The position numbers and the translations under genes were made by a program. Shown here in pieces: positions 1-9,489 of a stretch of DNA of 64,000 nucleotides (the first letter of the stretch is position 1; each line of letters starts with the position of its first letter). The notes under the pieces are model-generated. The model was not told the DNA's origin, did no database searches, and saw nothing but the letters and a program-made list of their open reading frames with translations. The DNA is from Mycobacterium kiyosense (GTDB lineage: Bacteria; Actinomycetota; Actinomycetes; Mycobacteriales; Mycobacteriaceae): contig AP025179.1 in assembly GCA_021654635.1 (NCBI GenBank), forward strand, positions 3,162,001-3,226,000, read 5' to 3'.

Positions 1-484
1 GCAACGCCGCAGCCGTCATCGGCGAGCCCGCGCAGACATCTGCTGCCGCAGCACTCCGCGCCGGGTCGCTGATCAGCATTTTCGGCTGCGTCGTTGCCAG
101 CAGTTGGGCAACCTCGCGGGCCCCGGCGCGCGCACCGATACCGACCGCTACCGCGCCGCAACGCTCGATCGCCACGAACAGCACGTGCACCGCGGCCGAG
201 TCACCGTGCCACACTGCCACCCGATCGTGGGGCGCCACCTCACATCCGGCCAGCTGCCGCGCCAAAGCGCTTGCCGCTGAATCGAACTCATGCCAGGTCA
301 GTGTGCAGTCGGGATGGTCGTCGGGATGGTTCAGGTACGCCACCCGATCCGGTGACCGCGCGGCGTTGGCGCGTACCGCGTCCGACAGGGTCGCGTCCGA
401 CCACCAGCCGGCCGCGTAGTATCGGGCAACCTCATCGGGGGTGAACGCCGGCGATCGCGTGATATCCAGGGCACCGGCGGTCAT
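1..484 (-). CDS. AMP-binding acyl-CoA synthetase/ligase, N-terminal part (FadD type)
   Basis: Reverse-strand reading from an ATG at 482-484 stays open to the window edge, so only about 161 N-terminal residues are present. The visible part runs through FTPDEVARYYAAGWW, LTWHEFDSAASALARQL and VAIERCGAVAVGIGARAG, which is the usual N-terminal fold of the acyl-adenylate-forming superfamily. Members activate a fatty or aromatic acid with ATP and transfer it to CoA. The catalytic P-loop motif lies beyond the window, so substrate cannot be judged. It is divergent from the M48 protease gene. In M. tuberculosis fadD1 lies near pknF/Rv1747, so an orthologue of fadD1 is possible, but this is inference from neighbourhood only. 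Confidence 0.8.
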   Translation of the reverse strand, partial: MTAGALDITRSPAFTPDEVARYYAAGWWSDATLSDAVRANAARSPDRVAYLNHPDDHPDCTLTWHEFDSAASALARQLAGCEVAPHDRVAVWHGDSAAVHVLFVAIERCGAVAVGIGARAGAREVAQLLATTQPKMLISDPARSAAAADVCAGSPMTAAAL

Positions 485-647
485 ATCCAGATGATAGAAG
501 TGCGCTGTGGCGCGGCTCACGTGCCGCCCACTCGAGAGCCGACCTGCACTCCAAGGATTTCTGGAGAATCTCCCAAGGACCGCCCAAGAGCCTGTTGTGG
601 CCCGCCCCCGACCGGGAATCTACGACGACAGGGAGTCCACCACCGTC

Positions 648-1529
648 ATGGCAATTTTGGAGTCGCCGACCCACCAGCATCCGCACGGGCACTGGGACCG
701 GCCCGCCCGCCATCCGTGGGAGATCGGTCTGCTCGCTCTGGTCATCGTGTCCAGCATCGTGCTCTATCTGGTCGCGATCGCGGTGGTGCTGTCCGGAACC
801 GTCAGTGTGCTGTGGCTTTCGCTATTGGCCACCCCGATCCTGCTGTTCCTGGGCCGCGGACTGAACTACGGGCAGCAGCGGGCCAACGGCGTCAAGATGT
901 CGCCCACGCAATTCCCCGAGGGGTACTGGCTGGTGGTCGAGGCGGCCCAGCGGTTCGGCCTGACCGAGGTGCCCGACGCCTACGTCGTGCTGGGCAACGG
1001 CCGGATCAATGCCTTCGCCAGCGGTCACGGCTTCCGCCGCTACGTCGTGGTCTACAGCGACCTGTTCGAGATCGGCGGTCAGGCCCGTGATCCCGAGGCA
1101 CTAGCGTTCGTCATCGGTCACGAAGTCGGGCACATCGCGGCCGGGCACGCGTCCTACTGGCGGCAGCTGAGTCAGCTGGCCATGAAGATCCCGTTTTTGG
1201 GTCAGGCACTGTCGCGCTCGATGGAATACACCGCCGACAACTACGGGTTCGCACTCCGGCCGGAAGGCGCCCGCCGTGCCATCGGCGTGCTGAGTGCGGG
1301 CAAATACCTGCTGCGCTGGGTGGATTTCGACGGAATGGCCGACCGGGCCGGCTCTGAGGCCGGGTTCTTCGTATGGCTGGCCAACATGCTGGCCTCGCAC
1401 CCGGTGAACACCTGGCGGGCGGCGGCGCTGCGCAACCGCGCCGTCGCCGGGGCCCTGTTCTTCCGCCCCAAGCCACCGACTGTGGCACCGCAATGGCCGA
1501 TGCCGGCCAACACCATGTGGGGCCGGTGA
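648..1529 (+). CDS. M48-family zinc metallopeptidase, membrane-anchored
   Basis: A 293-residue protein with the zinc-binding HEVGH motif in VIGHEVGHIAAGH and a third-ligand glutamate in SMEYTADNYG, as in M48 (HtpX/Ste24-like) peptidases. Two hydrophobic segments in the first 80 residues (LLALVIVSSIVLYLVAIAVV and the following stretch) should anchor it in the membrane, with the catalytic part after residue 90. The reading frame is open further upstream, but the ATG at 648 gives the natural N-terminus (MAILESPTHQHPHGHW) and has AGGGAG about 12 bases before it. The role is likely membrane-protein quality control. The substrate is unknown. The gene is followed by a cobalamin riboswitch that belongs to the next transcription unit. 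Confidence 0.88.
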   Translation: MAILESPTHQHPHGHWDRPARHPWEIGLLALVIVSSIVLYLVAIAVVLSGTVSVLWLSLLATPILLFLGRGLNYGQQRANGVKMSPTQFPEGYWLVVEAAQRFGLTEVPDAYVVLGNGRINAFASGHGFRRYVVVYSDLFEIGGQARDPEALAFVIGHEVGHIAAGHASYWRQLSQLAMKIPFLGQALSRSMEYTADNYGFALRPEGARRAIGVLSAGKYLLRWVDFDGMADRAGSEAGFFVWLANMLASHPVNTWRAAALRNRAVAGALFFRPKPPTVAPQWPMPANTMWGR

Positions 1530-1583
1530 TCGCGGAGTAGTCCCGGTAGCCGTCCGCGACGTGCGACAATGGTGCGCGTAAGA

Positions 1584-1767
1584 GCGACGACGGTGCAGGA
1601 AGCCGGTGCAAGGCCGGCGCGGTCCCGCCACTGTAATCGGGGAGCGACCCTCAACAGACACGGCCAATGGCTGGAAGTCGAGGCGAGCGGCGATCCGAGA
1701 GCCAGGAGACTCACGTCATCGCGACCTGCCAACCCGGGGCGGTGTACCCCGAGAGAGCTGACCAGCC
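1584..1767 (+). promoter_or_regulatory. Cobalamin (B12) riboswitch with short expression platform
   Basis: The aptamer hallmarks are all present: GGAAGCCGGTGCAAGGCCGG followed by CGGTCCCGCCACTGTAA (1597-1636), and a B12-box-like GAGCCAGGAGAC (1699-1710). Bases 1584-1592 can pair with 1714-1722 (eight of nine positions) to close P1. The expression platform contains a small hairpin, CGGGG/CCCCG (1735-1751), directly before the purine-rich GAGAGAG that would serve as ribosome binding site for the short ORF at 1768. This suggests adenosyl- or other cobalamin binding controls translation of that ORF and thereby the PPE gene. Riboswitch control of PPE2 is known in M. tuberculosis. Base pairs were assigned by eye. 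Confidence 0.92.
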
Positions 1768-1860
1768 ATGACGTCGCACGTTCACTTCAGCAGCCCAGAC
1801 GAACCTGAACCGGCCTCGGCGCCGGTCCCGATACAGCCGCCGACCCGCCGCAACCGATAG
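1768..1860 (+). CDS. 30-codon upstream ORF between riboswitch and PPE gene
   Basis: ATG at 1768 follows GAGAGAGCTGACCAGCC, a plausible ribosome binding site placed right after the riboswitch hairpin. It encodes a 30-residue proline-rich peptide starting [15 protein letters not shown] and ending with a basic RRNR tail, with stop at 1858-1860. The PPE start lies only 11 bases later and has no clear Shine-Dalgarno of its own, so translation of the PPE protein probably depends on ribosomes finishing this ORF. As I recall, work on M. tuberculosis PPE2 described a translated short ORF downstream of its B12 riboswitch, and this arrangement fits that. The peptide may have no function beyond regulation. 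Confidence 0.6.
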   Translation: MTSHVHFSSPDEPEPASAPVPIQPPTRRNR

Positions 1861-1871
1861 CGGGGCGTGCG

Positions 1872-3538
1872 ATGAGCGCCCCGATCTGGATGGCCTCGCC
1901 GCCGGAGGTGCATTCGGCGCTGCTGAGCAGCGGCCCGGGACCCGGTCCGCTGCTCGCCTCCGCCGAGGCCTGGCAGTCGCTGAGTGTCGCCTATGCCGAG
2001 ACCGCCAACGAACTGACCGCGCTGTTGGCGCAGGTCCAGGCGACGGCCTGGCAGGGTCCGAGCAGTCTGGCCTACGTCGCGGGCCACCTTCCCTACCTGG
2101 GCTGGCTTGTCCAGGCCGGCACCGACAGCGCCGCGATGGCGACTCAGCAGCAAACCGCGGCGGCCGCATATACGACTGCCCTGGCGGCGATGCCGACGCT
2201 GGCCGAACTGGCCGCCAACCACGCCGCCCACGCGGTCTTGCTGGCCACCAACTTCTTCGGCGTCAACACCATCCCGATCGCCCTCAACGAGGCCGACTAC
2301 CTGCGCATGTGGATTCAGGCCGGCACCGTTATGGCGGTATACCAGGCGATTTCGACCGCGGCACTGCTGGCCGCGCCGGGCACCACACTGCCGCCGGAGA
2401 TCGTCAAGGCCAACGACGATGCGACGGCCTTGGCGAGTTCACTGCAGCTACCGCCTGACCAGCAGAACGAGTTCATGCAGTGGCTGCAGAACATCGGTTA
2501 CCTCGACTTCTACGACAAATACATCCAGCCGCTCATCGACGCGCTGTCGAATCTGCCCTTCTTTCAGGCGATGTTCTCCGGATTCGACCCGTACCTGGTC
2601 ATTCTCGGCAACCCGCTGACCTACTTCAGCCCGTTCAACGTGGCGTTCGCGCTGGGCTACCCGATGGACATCGGCAGCTATATCGCCTTCCTGTCCCAGA
2701 TGATGTTCTACGTCGGGCTGGACCTCACCGCGGCCATCGCGTCGGGAAACCCCACGACCATCGGCTTCACCATCCTGTTCGTCACCGTGGAGATCATCGG
2801 CACGGTTGTCACCGACACCATCGCACTGCTCAAGACGCTGCTGGAGCAGACGCTGGTGCTGATCACGGTCCTGGTGCCGCTGCTGACAACGCCGTTGATC
2901 CCGCTGGCCGCCGGGGTGGTGCTGGCGCCGATCGGGCTGAAGGGGCTGGCCGCACTGGCGGCGCTGCCGCCACCCGCGCTGCCCGGCGCTCCCCGCCTCC
3001 GCCGCCCGTCGTCGCGCTGGCACCGACCGTGCCGACGTCGACACCGGCTCCCGCATCACCCGCAGCCGAGGTGAGCACGTCGGCGCCGGCGCCGGCGGCG
3101 CCCGTGCCGCCGTCCACCGCGCCGCCCTCCCCGACCGGGACGGGTCTCGGTCTGGGCATGCAGGATTACGGCTACCTGGTGGGCAACCTGAGTTCGACTG
3201 CCAAGCGGCAGGCCACGACCGGGGCCCGCAAGAAGGCGCCGCAACCCGACAGCGCCGAAGCCCCGGACGCCACGGCCACCCCTCAGGAGCCGACTCCCGC
3301 GCCGCGGCGCCGACGAGCCATCGCCACGATGCTCGGGCGCGGCTACGAATACCTGGATCCCGAACCGGCCGCGGAGTCCGCCACCGCCTCCAGCGCAGGC
3401 GCGGGAGCCATGGGTTTCACCGACACCGCCCTCAAGCCGGGCGCCGCGAAGGCCGCGGGACTGATCCGGACCGAGCAGGGCCTCGACGACGCCCCCCGGC
3501 TGCCGATGACACCGAGCACGTGGCGCACCGACGGCTGA
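1872..3538 (+). CDS. PPE family protein, PPE-PPW subfamily (PPE2-like), frameshifted as assembled
   Basis: The first frame (1872 to about 2990) starts [18 protein letters not shown], contains WQGPSS and the PPE-domain segment [20 protein letters not shown], then hydrophobic stretches. It runs out of frame after a proline-rich hinge. The second frame (about 2990-3538) carries an Ala/Pro-rich linker, a basic stretch (PRRRRA) and the C-terminal PPW signature [10 protein letters not shown]. One missing C in the CCCC run at 2991-2994 explains the shift. The joined protein would be about 555 residues. PPE proteins are usually exported by ESX systems. The B12 riboswitch upstream argues for orthology to PPE2 and a link to cobalamin or cobalt status. 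Its cellular role here is unknown. Confidence 0.85.
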
Positions 3539-3556
3539 CGGCTGACGGCTGGCGAA

Positions 3557-3574
3557 CGGCTGGCGAACCAGCCG
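3557..3574. terminator. Hairpin between convergent genes
   Basis: CGGCTGG-CGAA-CCAGCCG forms a seven-base-pair stem with a tetraloop in the 37-base gap between the convergent PPE and Rv1747-like genes. There is no T-tract, as usual for mycobacterial intrinsic terminators. It lies in a small run of short direct repeats (GACGGCT three times, GGCGAACGGCT-like units) beginning at the PPE stop codon. Confidence 0.4.
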
Positions 3575-3575
3575 G

Positions 3576-6179
3576 TCAGCCGCTCTTCAGCCGGATCTTC
3601 CAGCGCACGAAGCCCGTGTAGAAGATGCTGAGCACCACCAGCATCGCCATGTCGAACGTCCAGGCTGACGCCGTGTGTTTCCAGTGCGCGTCCTTGGGGA
3701 CCTGCGGTACCGGACACAACGTGGTGAGGTCGATCGTGGAGGCGGAGGCCGCGAAACCCCATCTGGCCGGGGTGACCCACGACATCTGGTCCAGTCCCAG
3801 CCGATTGGTCACCGGGATCATGCCGCCGGAGAACACCAGCTGCGACATGACCGCCACCACCAGCAGCGGCATGATCTGTTCGTTCGACTTGGCCACCGCC
3901 GACAACACCAACCCCAGCATCGCCGAGGCGACGGTCGTGGCCGCGATGTCCACGTACAGCTCCAGCGCGGGGCTGCCCAGCACCACCGCACCGGTCTTCG
4001 GGCCGGGCTTACCGAGTAGCGCGATCACCGTCACGATCGCGGACTGGATGAGCGCCAGGATGGTGTAGACACACACCTTGGCCAGCAGGTATGCCGTGGT
4101 CGACAGGCCCACCGCCTGTTCTCGCAGGAAGATCGCCCGCTCCCCGATCAGGTCACGGATCGTCAGGGCGGTACCCATGAAGACGGCGCCGACATTGAGC
4201 AGCACCAGGATCTGGGCCGGCTCGGTGGGCGCATCGCTGGTCAGCGGCGGGGCGTTGAAGCCGACCTCCCCAGGCACCGACATGGACAGCGCACCCATGA
4301 TGAACGGCAGGATCGCCAGGAAAATGAAGTAGCCGCGGTCGGAGATGATCAACCGCATCTGCCGTCGGGCGATGGTCGAGAACTGCCGAACCAGGCTGGT
4401 GTGCGCCGCCTCGCCCAGCTCGGCGGGTTTCTCGGTGGGCGGGGCGGGCGGGGGCGGCCCGGTCTGCGCGAGGTAGCGCGCCTTGGCGCCGTCCGGGTCG
4501 TCGGCGACGGAGCTGAAGATGTCGGCCCAGTTGGTGGTTCCCATGGCCGGACCGATCTGACTCGGCGGCCCACAGAAGGCGGTCTTGCCACCGGGAGCCA
4601 GCAGCAGCACCTGGTCGCACACGTCCAGATAGGTCAGCGAGTGGGTGACCACCAACACCACGCGGCCGGCGTCGGCCAACTGCCGCAGCATGGTCATCAC
4701 CTGCCGGTCCAGCGCGGGGTCCAGGCCGGAGGTCGGTTCGTCCAGAATCAGCAACGACGGGCCGGTGAGCAGCTCCAGCGCCACCGAGGCGCGCTTGCGC
4801 TGACCACCCGAGAGCTTGTCCACCCTCGTCTCGAGGTGCTTGGTCATCTCGAGTTCCTCGAGGACCCGGGCCACCACCTGTTCGCGGTCCTGTTTGGTGG
4901 TGTCCGGCGGCAGCCGGAGCTCGGCCGCATACATCAGGGCTTGGCGCACGGTCAGCTGGCCGTGCACCACGTCGTCCTGCGGCACCATGCCGATCCTGCT
5001 GCGCAGCGAGGCGTATTCGGCGTGCACGTTGTGCCCCTCGAAACTCACCGTGCCGCTGGTGGGATGGGTGTAGCCGGCCACCAGCTTGGCGAACGTCGAC
5101 TTGCCCGCACCGGACGGACCGATCACCGCGGTGAGCATCCCCGGGCGGGCGGTCAGCGAGATGTTGTCCAGCAGCGTCTTGTTGCCCTCGATGGTCCACG
5201 TGACCCCGCGCACGTCCAGACCGCCGGTGCGGGTTTCCAGCAGACTTTCCTCGCGCCGGGACAGCGCGCCGTTGGCGAAGACCAGGTCGATGTTGCCGAT
5301 GGTGACCACGTCACCGTCCCGCAGGATCGCCGATTCGACGCGGGTGCCGTTGACGAAGGTGCCGTTGATGCTGCGGTTGTCGCGGATCTCGGTGCCGTTG
5401 GGGCCGGGGATCAGGGTGGCGTGGTGCCGGGATGCCAGGACCTCGGGAATGACGATGTCGTTGTCGTCGGCGCGACCGATCGTCACCGCACCGGGCGGAA
5501 CGTCCGCGCCGCGGCCCGGGCGCAGGATCTTCATCATCGAGGTCCGGCTGCCCGCCTGCGCGGTGGGGCCGATGACCGGCGGCGGCTGTTGTTGCCCCGG
5601 GGACGACCGGTAGATCTGCGGCGACGGCGGCGGGCCGCCCTGCGGATGCACGGGTTGCGGGCCGGACGGGTAACGCGGCTGCGGCCCCGACGGCGGTCCG
5701 GGCGGGCGTCCCGGCGCCGCGGGCATCCGCGTCGTCGACGGCTGCTGGGGGCCACCGCCCCAGTTCCCACCCGGCTGCGGCGGGCTCTGCGTCGGGATCG
5801 GACCACTGGGCCGAGCGGGTATCGACATGGCCGTCGTCGGGGGTGGACGACCCACCGATCCCTGCTCGCGGCGGCCGACCTCGAAGTCCAGGGCCGGGCC
5901 ATCGGGGTTGCCGATGTTGATGCGCTGCCCGTCGTGGATGTCGACCTCGTGCACGCGGCGGTTGTTCACGTACAACCCGTTCAGGCTGCCATTGTCGATG
6001 GCAACCCATCGACCCTGGTCGAACCGCAGCAACAGGTGCACGCGGGAGATGAGGGGGTGTGCGACGCGGACATCGGCCCGCAGATCACGCCCAATGACTA
6101 CGTCGTGGCCCGCGGCGAAGGTGCGTTCGGCTCCGTCATACCGCACGGTGAGCACAGGCGGGGCGGCTGTCTGGATCAT
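3576..6179 (-). CDS. FHA-domain ABC transporter, Rv1747-like
   Basis: An 867-residue fusion. FHA domain 1 is at about residues 10-90 (VIGRDLRADVRVAHPLISRVH), then a Pro/Gly/Gln-rich linker, FHA domain 2 at about 215-300 (IGRADDNDIVIPEVLASRHH), an ABC ATPase with Walker A GPSGAGKST, signature LSGGQRKRAS and Walker B LLILDEPTSGLDP, and a C-terminal ABC-2 permease with about six helices. In M. tuberculosis the homologue is phosphorylated by PknF and linked to cell-envelope lipid export. I chose ATG 6177-6179 because it gives the N-terminus closest to Rv1747. An ATG at 6200 and a TTG at 6221 are in-frame alternatives. PknF is encoded nearby on the same strand but separated by an opposite-strand gene. 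Confidence 0.92.
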   Translation of the reverse strand: MIQTAAPPVLTVRYDGAERTFAAGHDVVIGRDLRADVRVAHPLISRVHLLLRFDQGRWVAIDNGSLNGLYVNNRRVHEVDIHDGQRINIGNPDGPALDFEVGRREQGSVGRPPPTTAMSIPARPSGPIPTQSPPQPGGNWGGGPQQPSTTRMPAAPGRPPGPPSGPQPRYPSGPQPVHPQGGPPPSPQIYRSSPGQQQPPPVIGPTAQAGSRTSMMKILRPGRGADVPPGAVTIGRADDNDIVIPEVLASRHHATLIPGPNGTEIRDNRSINGTFVNGTRVESAILRDGDVVTIGNIDLVFANGALSRREESLLETRTGGLDVRGVTWTIEGNKTLLDNISLTARPGMLTAVIGPSGAGKSTFAKLVAGYTHPTSGTVSFEGHNVHAEYASLRSRIGMVPQDDVVHGQLTVRQALMYAAELRLPPDTTKQDREQVVARVLEELEMTKHLETRVDKLSGGQRKRASVALELLTGPSLLILDEPTSGLDPALDRQVMTMLRQLADAGRVVLVVTHSLTYLDVCDQVLLLAPGGKTAFCGPPSQIGPAMGTTNWADIFSSVADDPDGAKARYLAQTGPPPPAPPTEKPAELGEAAHTSLVRQFSTIARRQMRLIISDRGYFIFLAILPFIMGALSMSVPGEVGFNAPPLTSDAPTEPAQILVLLNVGAVFMGTALTIRDLIGERAIFLREQAVGLSTTAYLLAKVCVYTILALIQSAIVTVIALLGKPGPKTGAVVLGSPALELYVDIAATTVASAMLGLVLSAVAKSNEQIMPLLVVAVMSQLVFSGGMIPVTNRLGLDQMSWVTPARWGFAASASTIDLTTLCPVPQVPKDAHWKHTASAWTFDMAMLVVLSIFYTGFVRWKIRLKSG

Positions 6180-6305
6180 CGCACCCAACTGTATCGGCAT
6201 GACGGTCGATTGAAGAAGCAAGAAGTCAAATACGTGTTACCGGCGAAATTCCGGGTCGGCGTGCTTATGGTTCTTTGCACTTCCGCAACCGGGTCAGGGA
6301 GAACC

Positions 6306-7613
6306 ATGACAACGCTGTCCAACGACCTGCGCACGCTCAGCAAAGAAGCCTTCGTCTACTTCTATCCACTGGTGACGATGGACGTCACGCGCCTGCAGTC
6401 GCTGCACTCCGCGCCCGGCGCGAAACCCGGGTTCGGCCCGCCCAATGAATTCTCCCATCTGCGTTCGTTCCCCTCGGCCGACTTTCGATCGGTGGTGCGG
6501 CCGAACTTCGACACCCTGTATTCGGTCGCCTGGCTGGACCTGCGCGCAGGTCCGGTTCGGCTGACGGCCCCGGACACCGACGACCGCTACTACATGTTGC
6601 CGATGCTCGACATGTGGACCGACGTCTTCGCCAATCCGGGCAAACGGACCACCGGAACCGGCCCCCTGGATCTGGTGATCGTGGGCCCCGGTCCACCCGG
6701 CGAACTGCCCGAGGGATCGCACGTCGTCAGAGCGCCGACGCCGTACGTCTGGATCATCGGCAGGACCCAGACCAACGGACCGGCGGACTATCCGGCCGTC
6801 CACCGCGTGCAGGACGGCTTCTCGGTCACCGAACTGGGCGCCAAGCCGGAGTTCGTCGCCAATCCGGGCCACGACGTGACAACCGAACCGCTGAAAATCG
6901 TCAACGGGATGCCGGCCCTCGACTACCTGTCGTATGCGGCCGATCTGTTGTGCGTCAACCCGCCCCATGCGACCGACTTCTCCATTCTGGCCCGCCTGGC
7001 CAACCTGGGGATCGTGCCGGGCGAGGCGTTCGACGCCGGCCGCTTCACCGCCGATCAGGTGGTCGAGATCGAGCAAGGCCGCCAGGACGCGTTAGCCGAA
7101 CTGGTGGCGTCCATCCCGACCCTGGCGCCCAACGTCGACGGCTGGATGACGATGGGCGCGGGTATCGGGGTCTACGGCAACGACTACTTGCGCCGCGCCG
7201 TCGTGTCGCTGGTCGGTCTGGGCGCCAACCCGGCCGAGGATGCGGTGTACCCGCTGCTCACGGCGGATGCCGACGGTGCCGCGGTGACCGGTGACCGGTC
7301 GTACGTGCTGCGCTTCGAGGCGGACAGATTACCGCCGGTCGACGCGTTCTGGTCCATCACGATGTACGACGCGGAGGGGTTTCAAGTCGCCAACGAACTC
7401 GACCGATTCGCGATCGGGGACCGCGACGCGCTGCGGTACGACCCGGACGGATCGCTGGAGATCCTCATCCAGCACGACCACCCGGGTCCGGAACGCGAAG
7501 CCAACTGGCTGCCCGCGCCGTTGGGGCCGCTGGGCGTGACGATGCGGCTGTACGCGCCCCGACCCGAGGTGCTCACCGGCGGCTGGTCTCCACCACCGGT
7601 CCGGCGGGCCTAG
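6306..7613 (+). CDS. DUF1254/DUF1214 domain protein
   Basis: A 435-residue protein with the DUF1254 N-terminal pattern (FVYFYPLVTMDVTR, FDTLYSVAWLDL, YYMLPMLDMWTDVF) and the DUF1214 C-terminal pattern (FWSITMYDAEGFQV). CAGGGAGAACC precedes the ATG at 6306, which fixes the start although the frame is open for 1.9 kb upstream. No signal peptide is evident. The biochemical function of the family is not established. It is divergent from the Rv1747-like exporter (126-base gap) and convergent with pknF (10-base gap), so it sits as an insert between a kinase and its presumed substrate. Confidence 0.85.
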   Translation: MTTLSNDLRTLSKEAFVYFYPLVTMDVTRLQSLHSAPGAKPGFGPPNEFSHLRSFPSADFRSVVRPNFDTLYSVAWLDLRAGPVRLTAPDTDDRYYMLPMLDMWTDVFANPGKRTTGTGPLDLVIVGPGPPGELPEGSHVVRAPTPYVWIIGRTQTNGPADYPAVHRVQDGFSVTELGAKPEFVANPGHDVTTEPLKIVNGMPALDYLSYAADLLCVNPPHATDFSILARLANLGIVPGEAFDAGRFTADQVVEIEQGRQDALAELVASIPTLAPNVDGWMTMGAGIGVYGNDYLRRAVVSLVGLGANPAEDAVYPLLTADADGAAVTGDRSYVLRFEADRLPPVDAFWSITMYDAEGFQVANELDRFAIGDRDALRYDPDGSLEILIQHDHPGPEREANWLPAPLGPLGVTMRLYAPRPEVLTGGWSPPPVRRA

Positions 7614-7623
7614 TTCGGCGGGG

Positions 7624-9003
7624 TCAGCGAGGCGGCGGCGCGACGCCGCGGCGGATTTCCTCGAGGCACTGCCGCCGCGTCTGGCCCGTCTGCTGCACAC
7701 AGACCAGCACCGGTGACTCCTGCTCGCTGGGCAACGTCGACTCGCCCGGTTCCGGGGCGGCGGTGACGGTCGGACTGGCGACCGTGCTCTCGGTCAGCGA
7801 CCAGATGTTGTTATCGGTGCCCGCCAGTGTCGAGCAGTAGGCGGTGGCTCCCGTCTTGGTGGCGCCGAGGCTGCCCAGCGGATAGCACGCCGCGCCGATC
7901 GCGACGATCGGTATCTCCGGTGTGGGCCCGGCGGCCTGGGAGGGCGGCGTCGTCGCCGAAGCCGGGGTGGTCGCGGTCGTTGCCGGCGCCTTCTTGGCGC
8001 GCTCCTCGTCGTCGGCGCGCACGAGTTCCTGCACCGCGACCACGATCGCGACGACGAGCGCGACGGCCAGCAGCGCGGGCACGAGCACCGCGGGCCGCAG
8101 CAACGAGCGGCCCGGGGCCGATGCCGCGGCCAGCGAAAGGCTGGTGTCGTCGGTGTCGCCGGTGCCGCCCAAGTGGTGGCTCAGCGCCCGCGCGAAGTCG
8201 ACGCAGCGCAGGTAGCGATCCTTGGGATCTTTGGCGAGGGCCTTGGCGAAAACCGGATCGAGGTTGGCCAGCGAAGGACGCCGGTCGCCGATCGGCGGCG
8301 GCGCCGCGGTGAGGTGCTGGCTGATCACCACCGCGGGGTTCGAGTGCTGAAACGGCGGTTCACCGGTCAACAGCTGGTACGCGGACGCGGCCAGGGCGTA
8401 CTGGTCGGCGCGGCCGTCGAGGTCCTTGCCCATCAGTTGCTCGGGGGCGGCGTAGGCCACGGTGCCCACCGTCATGTTGGTGGCGGTCAACCCGGTCGAT
8501 TCACCTACCAGGCCGGCAATCCCGAAGTCTGCCAACAGGACTCGCCGATCTGGTGAATCGGGCTTGGCGATCAGCATGTTGGCGGGCTTGACGTCGCGAT
8601 GCAACATCCGGTGTTCGTGCGCGTAATCCAGAGCCTCGGCCACCCCGGTGATGATCTCGACGACCTCGGGGCCGGGCATGCCGTTGGGATAACGCTCTTC
8701 GAGCAGAGCGCCGGCATCGGTCCCGTCGATGTAGTCCATGTCGATCCAGAGCTGGCCGTCGGTCTCGCCACGGTCGTGTACCGCCACGATGTGCGGATGC
8801 CACAGCGCGGCGGCGGTGTCGGCCTCGCGATGAAACCGTTCCCGGTACTCGTCGTCGGCGGACACCTCGGCCTTGACCACTTTGAGTGCGTCCTGGCGCG
8901 GCAGTCTGGGGTGTTGCGCCAGGTACACCTCGCCCATACCGCCGGATCCCAGCCGCCGGATGATGGTGTATCCGGCAAACGTCGAACCATCGTCGAGCGG
9001 CAT
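7624..9003 (-). CDS. pknF: Serine/threonine protein kinase PknF
   Basis: A 459-residue transmembrane kinase, close to the 476 residues of M. tuberculosis PknF. The glycine-rich loop [10 protein letters not shown] is at 18-27, the catalytic lysine in ALKVV at 41, the catalytic loop HRDVKPAN at 135-142 and DFG shortly after. A juxtamembrane region leads to one helix near 305-325 ([17 protein letters not shown]), then a Thr/Pro-rich spacer and an extracellular C-terminal domain with cysteines ([24 protein letters not shown]). ATG at 9001-9003 gives the N-terminus [13 protein letters not shown]. Known PknF roles include phosphorylating the FHA domains of the Rv1747 exporter. That partner is encoded about 1.4 kb downstream on the same strand. 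Confidence 0.93.
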   Translation of the reverse strand: MPLDDGSTFAGYTIIRRLGSGGMGEVYLAQHPRLPRQDALKVVKAEVSADDEYRERFHREADTAAALWHPHIVAVHDRGETDGQLWIDMDYIDGTDAGALLEERYPNGMPGPEVVEIITGVAEALDYAHEHRMLHRDVKPANMLIAKPDSPDRRVLLADFGIAGLVGESTGLTATNMTVGTVAYAAPEQLMGKDLDGRADQYALAASAYQLLTGEPPFQHSNPAVVISQHLTAAPPPIGDRRPSLANLDPVFAKALAKDPKDRYLRCVDFARALSHHLGGTGDTDDTSLSLAAASAPGRSLLRPAVLVPALLAVALVVAIVVAVQELVRADDEERAKKAPATTATTPASATTPPSQAAGPTPEIPIVAIGAACYPLGSLGATKTGATAYCSTLAGTDNNIWSLTESTVASPTVTAAPEPGESTLPSEQESPVLVCVQQTGQTRRQCLEEIRRGVAPPPR

Positions 9004-9091
9004 GGCGGCATAGTAGCCTGCGGGCAGCCGCCGCAACCCCGGATCGCTACGGCTCGGAAGCAGCGGAGGTGCATCGGGTAAATTGCCGCCC

Positions 9092-9313
9092 ATGCCCGAC
9101 GATGACACTGCATTTCCCGACGACGTTCCCGTCGGCGACGCTGCCGAACAGCAGCGATTGGCCGCCGATGAGCCCGAAGACGAGGAGACGCCTCAGGATT
9201 TCGCCGGCGAAGTACCGCTGGAAGCCGACGTCGCCGATTGGCGGGAGCAGCAGGAAACGGTGTTCCTCGCGCCCGAGCCGGATGAGCTGACCGACCTGGA
9301 CGAGTCCGGGTAG
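9092..9313 (+). CDS. Small acidic conserved-type protein
   Basis: A 73-residue, strongly acidic protein starting [13 protein letters not shown] and ending ELTDLDESG, with one central basic/aromatic patch ([13 protein letters not shown]). It has no signal peptide or membrane segment. The region is divergent from pknF, with 88 bases between the two starts, so they may share a regulatory region. Similar short acidic proteins with a DVADW.EQ motif occur in mycobacteria, from memory. I do not recognise a function. Confidence 0.65.
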   Translation: MPDDDTAFPDDVPVGDAAEQQRLAADEPEDEETPQDFAGEVPLEADVADWREQQETVFLAPEPDELTDLDESG

Positions 9314-9489
9314 TAGCCCGCACTTCGCCTTGCGATGGCGCTAAATGACGCGCACGGTAAATGGACCGTCAAAGTCTGGTTAAAACGCCCCCGCCCGCAT
9401 CGCCAACGGGTCAACGGACGGCAAAAATTGAGACGGCCCGGTCGATGACAGTGGCGCCCGAGCCGAGTCCCAGCCGATAGGAAGCCGTC
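9314..9489 (+). promoter_or_regulatory. Probable promoter region of the following small gene
   Basis: This 176-base gap is locally less GC-rich (GTCTGGTTAAAACG and GGCAAAAATTGAG). It contains GGACCGTCAAAGTC, which only loosely resembles a DosR half-site. No hairpin or other signal was clear. Confidence 0.3.

Noticed and set aside
3534..3556. CRISPR-like short direct repeats at the PPE end
   Set aside because: Only three 7-base units without spacers; simple tandem duplication.
4401..6305. A very long forward open frame continuing upstream of the DUF1254 gene
   Set aside because: It lies opposite the Rv1747-like gene, has no family motifs and reflects high GC content; the DUF1254 start at 6306 has a good ribosome binding site.
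9350..9400. DosR box upstream of the 54-residue ORF
   Set aside because: GGACCGTCAAAGTC differs from the consensus in spacing and several fixed bases.
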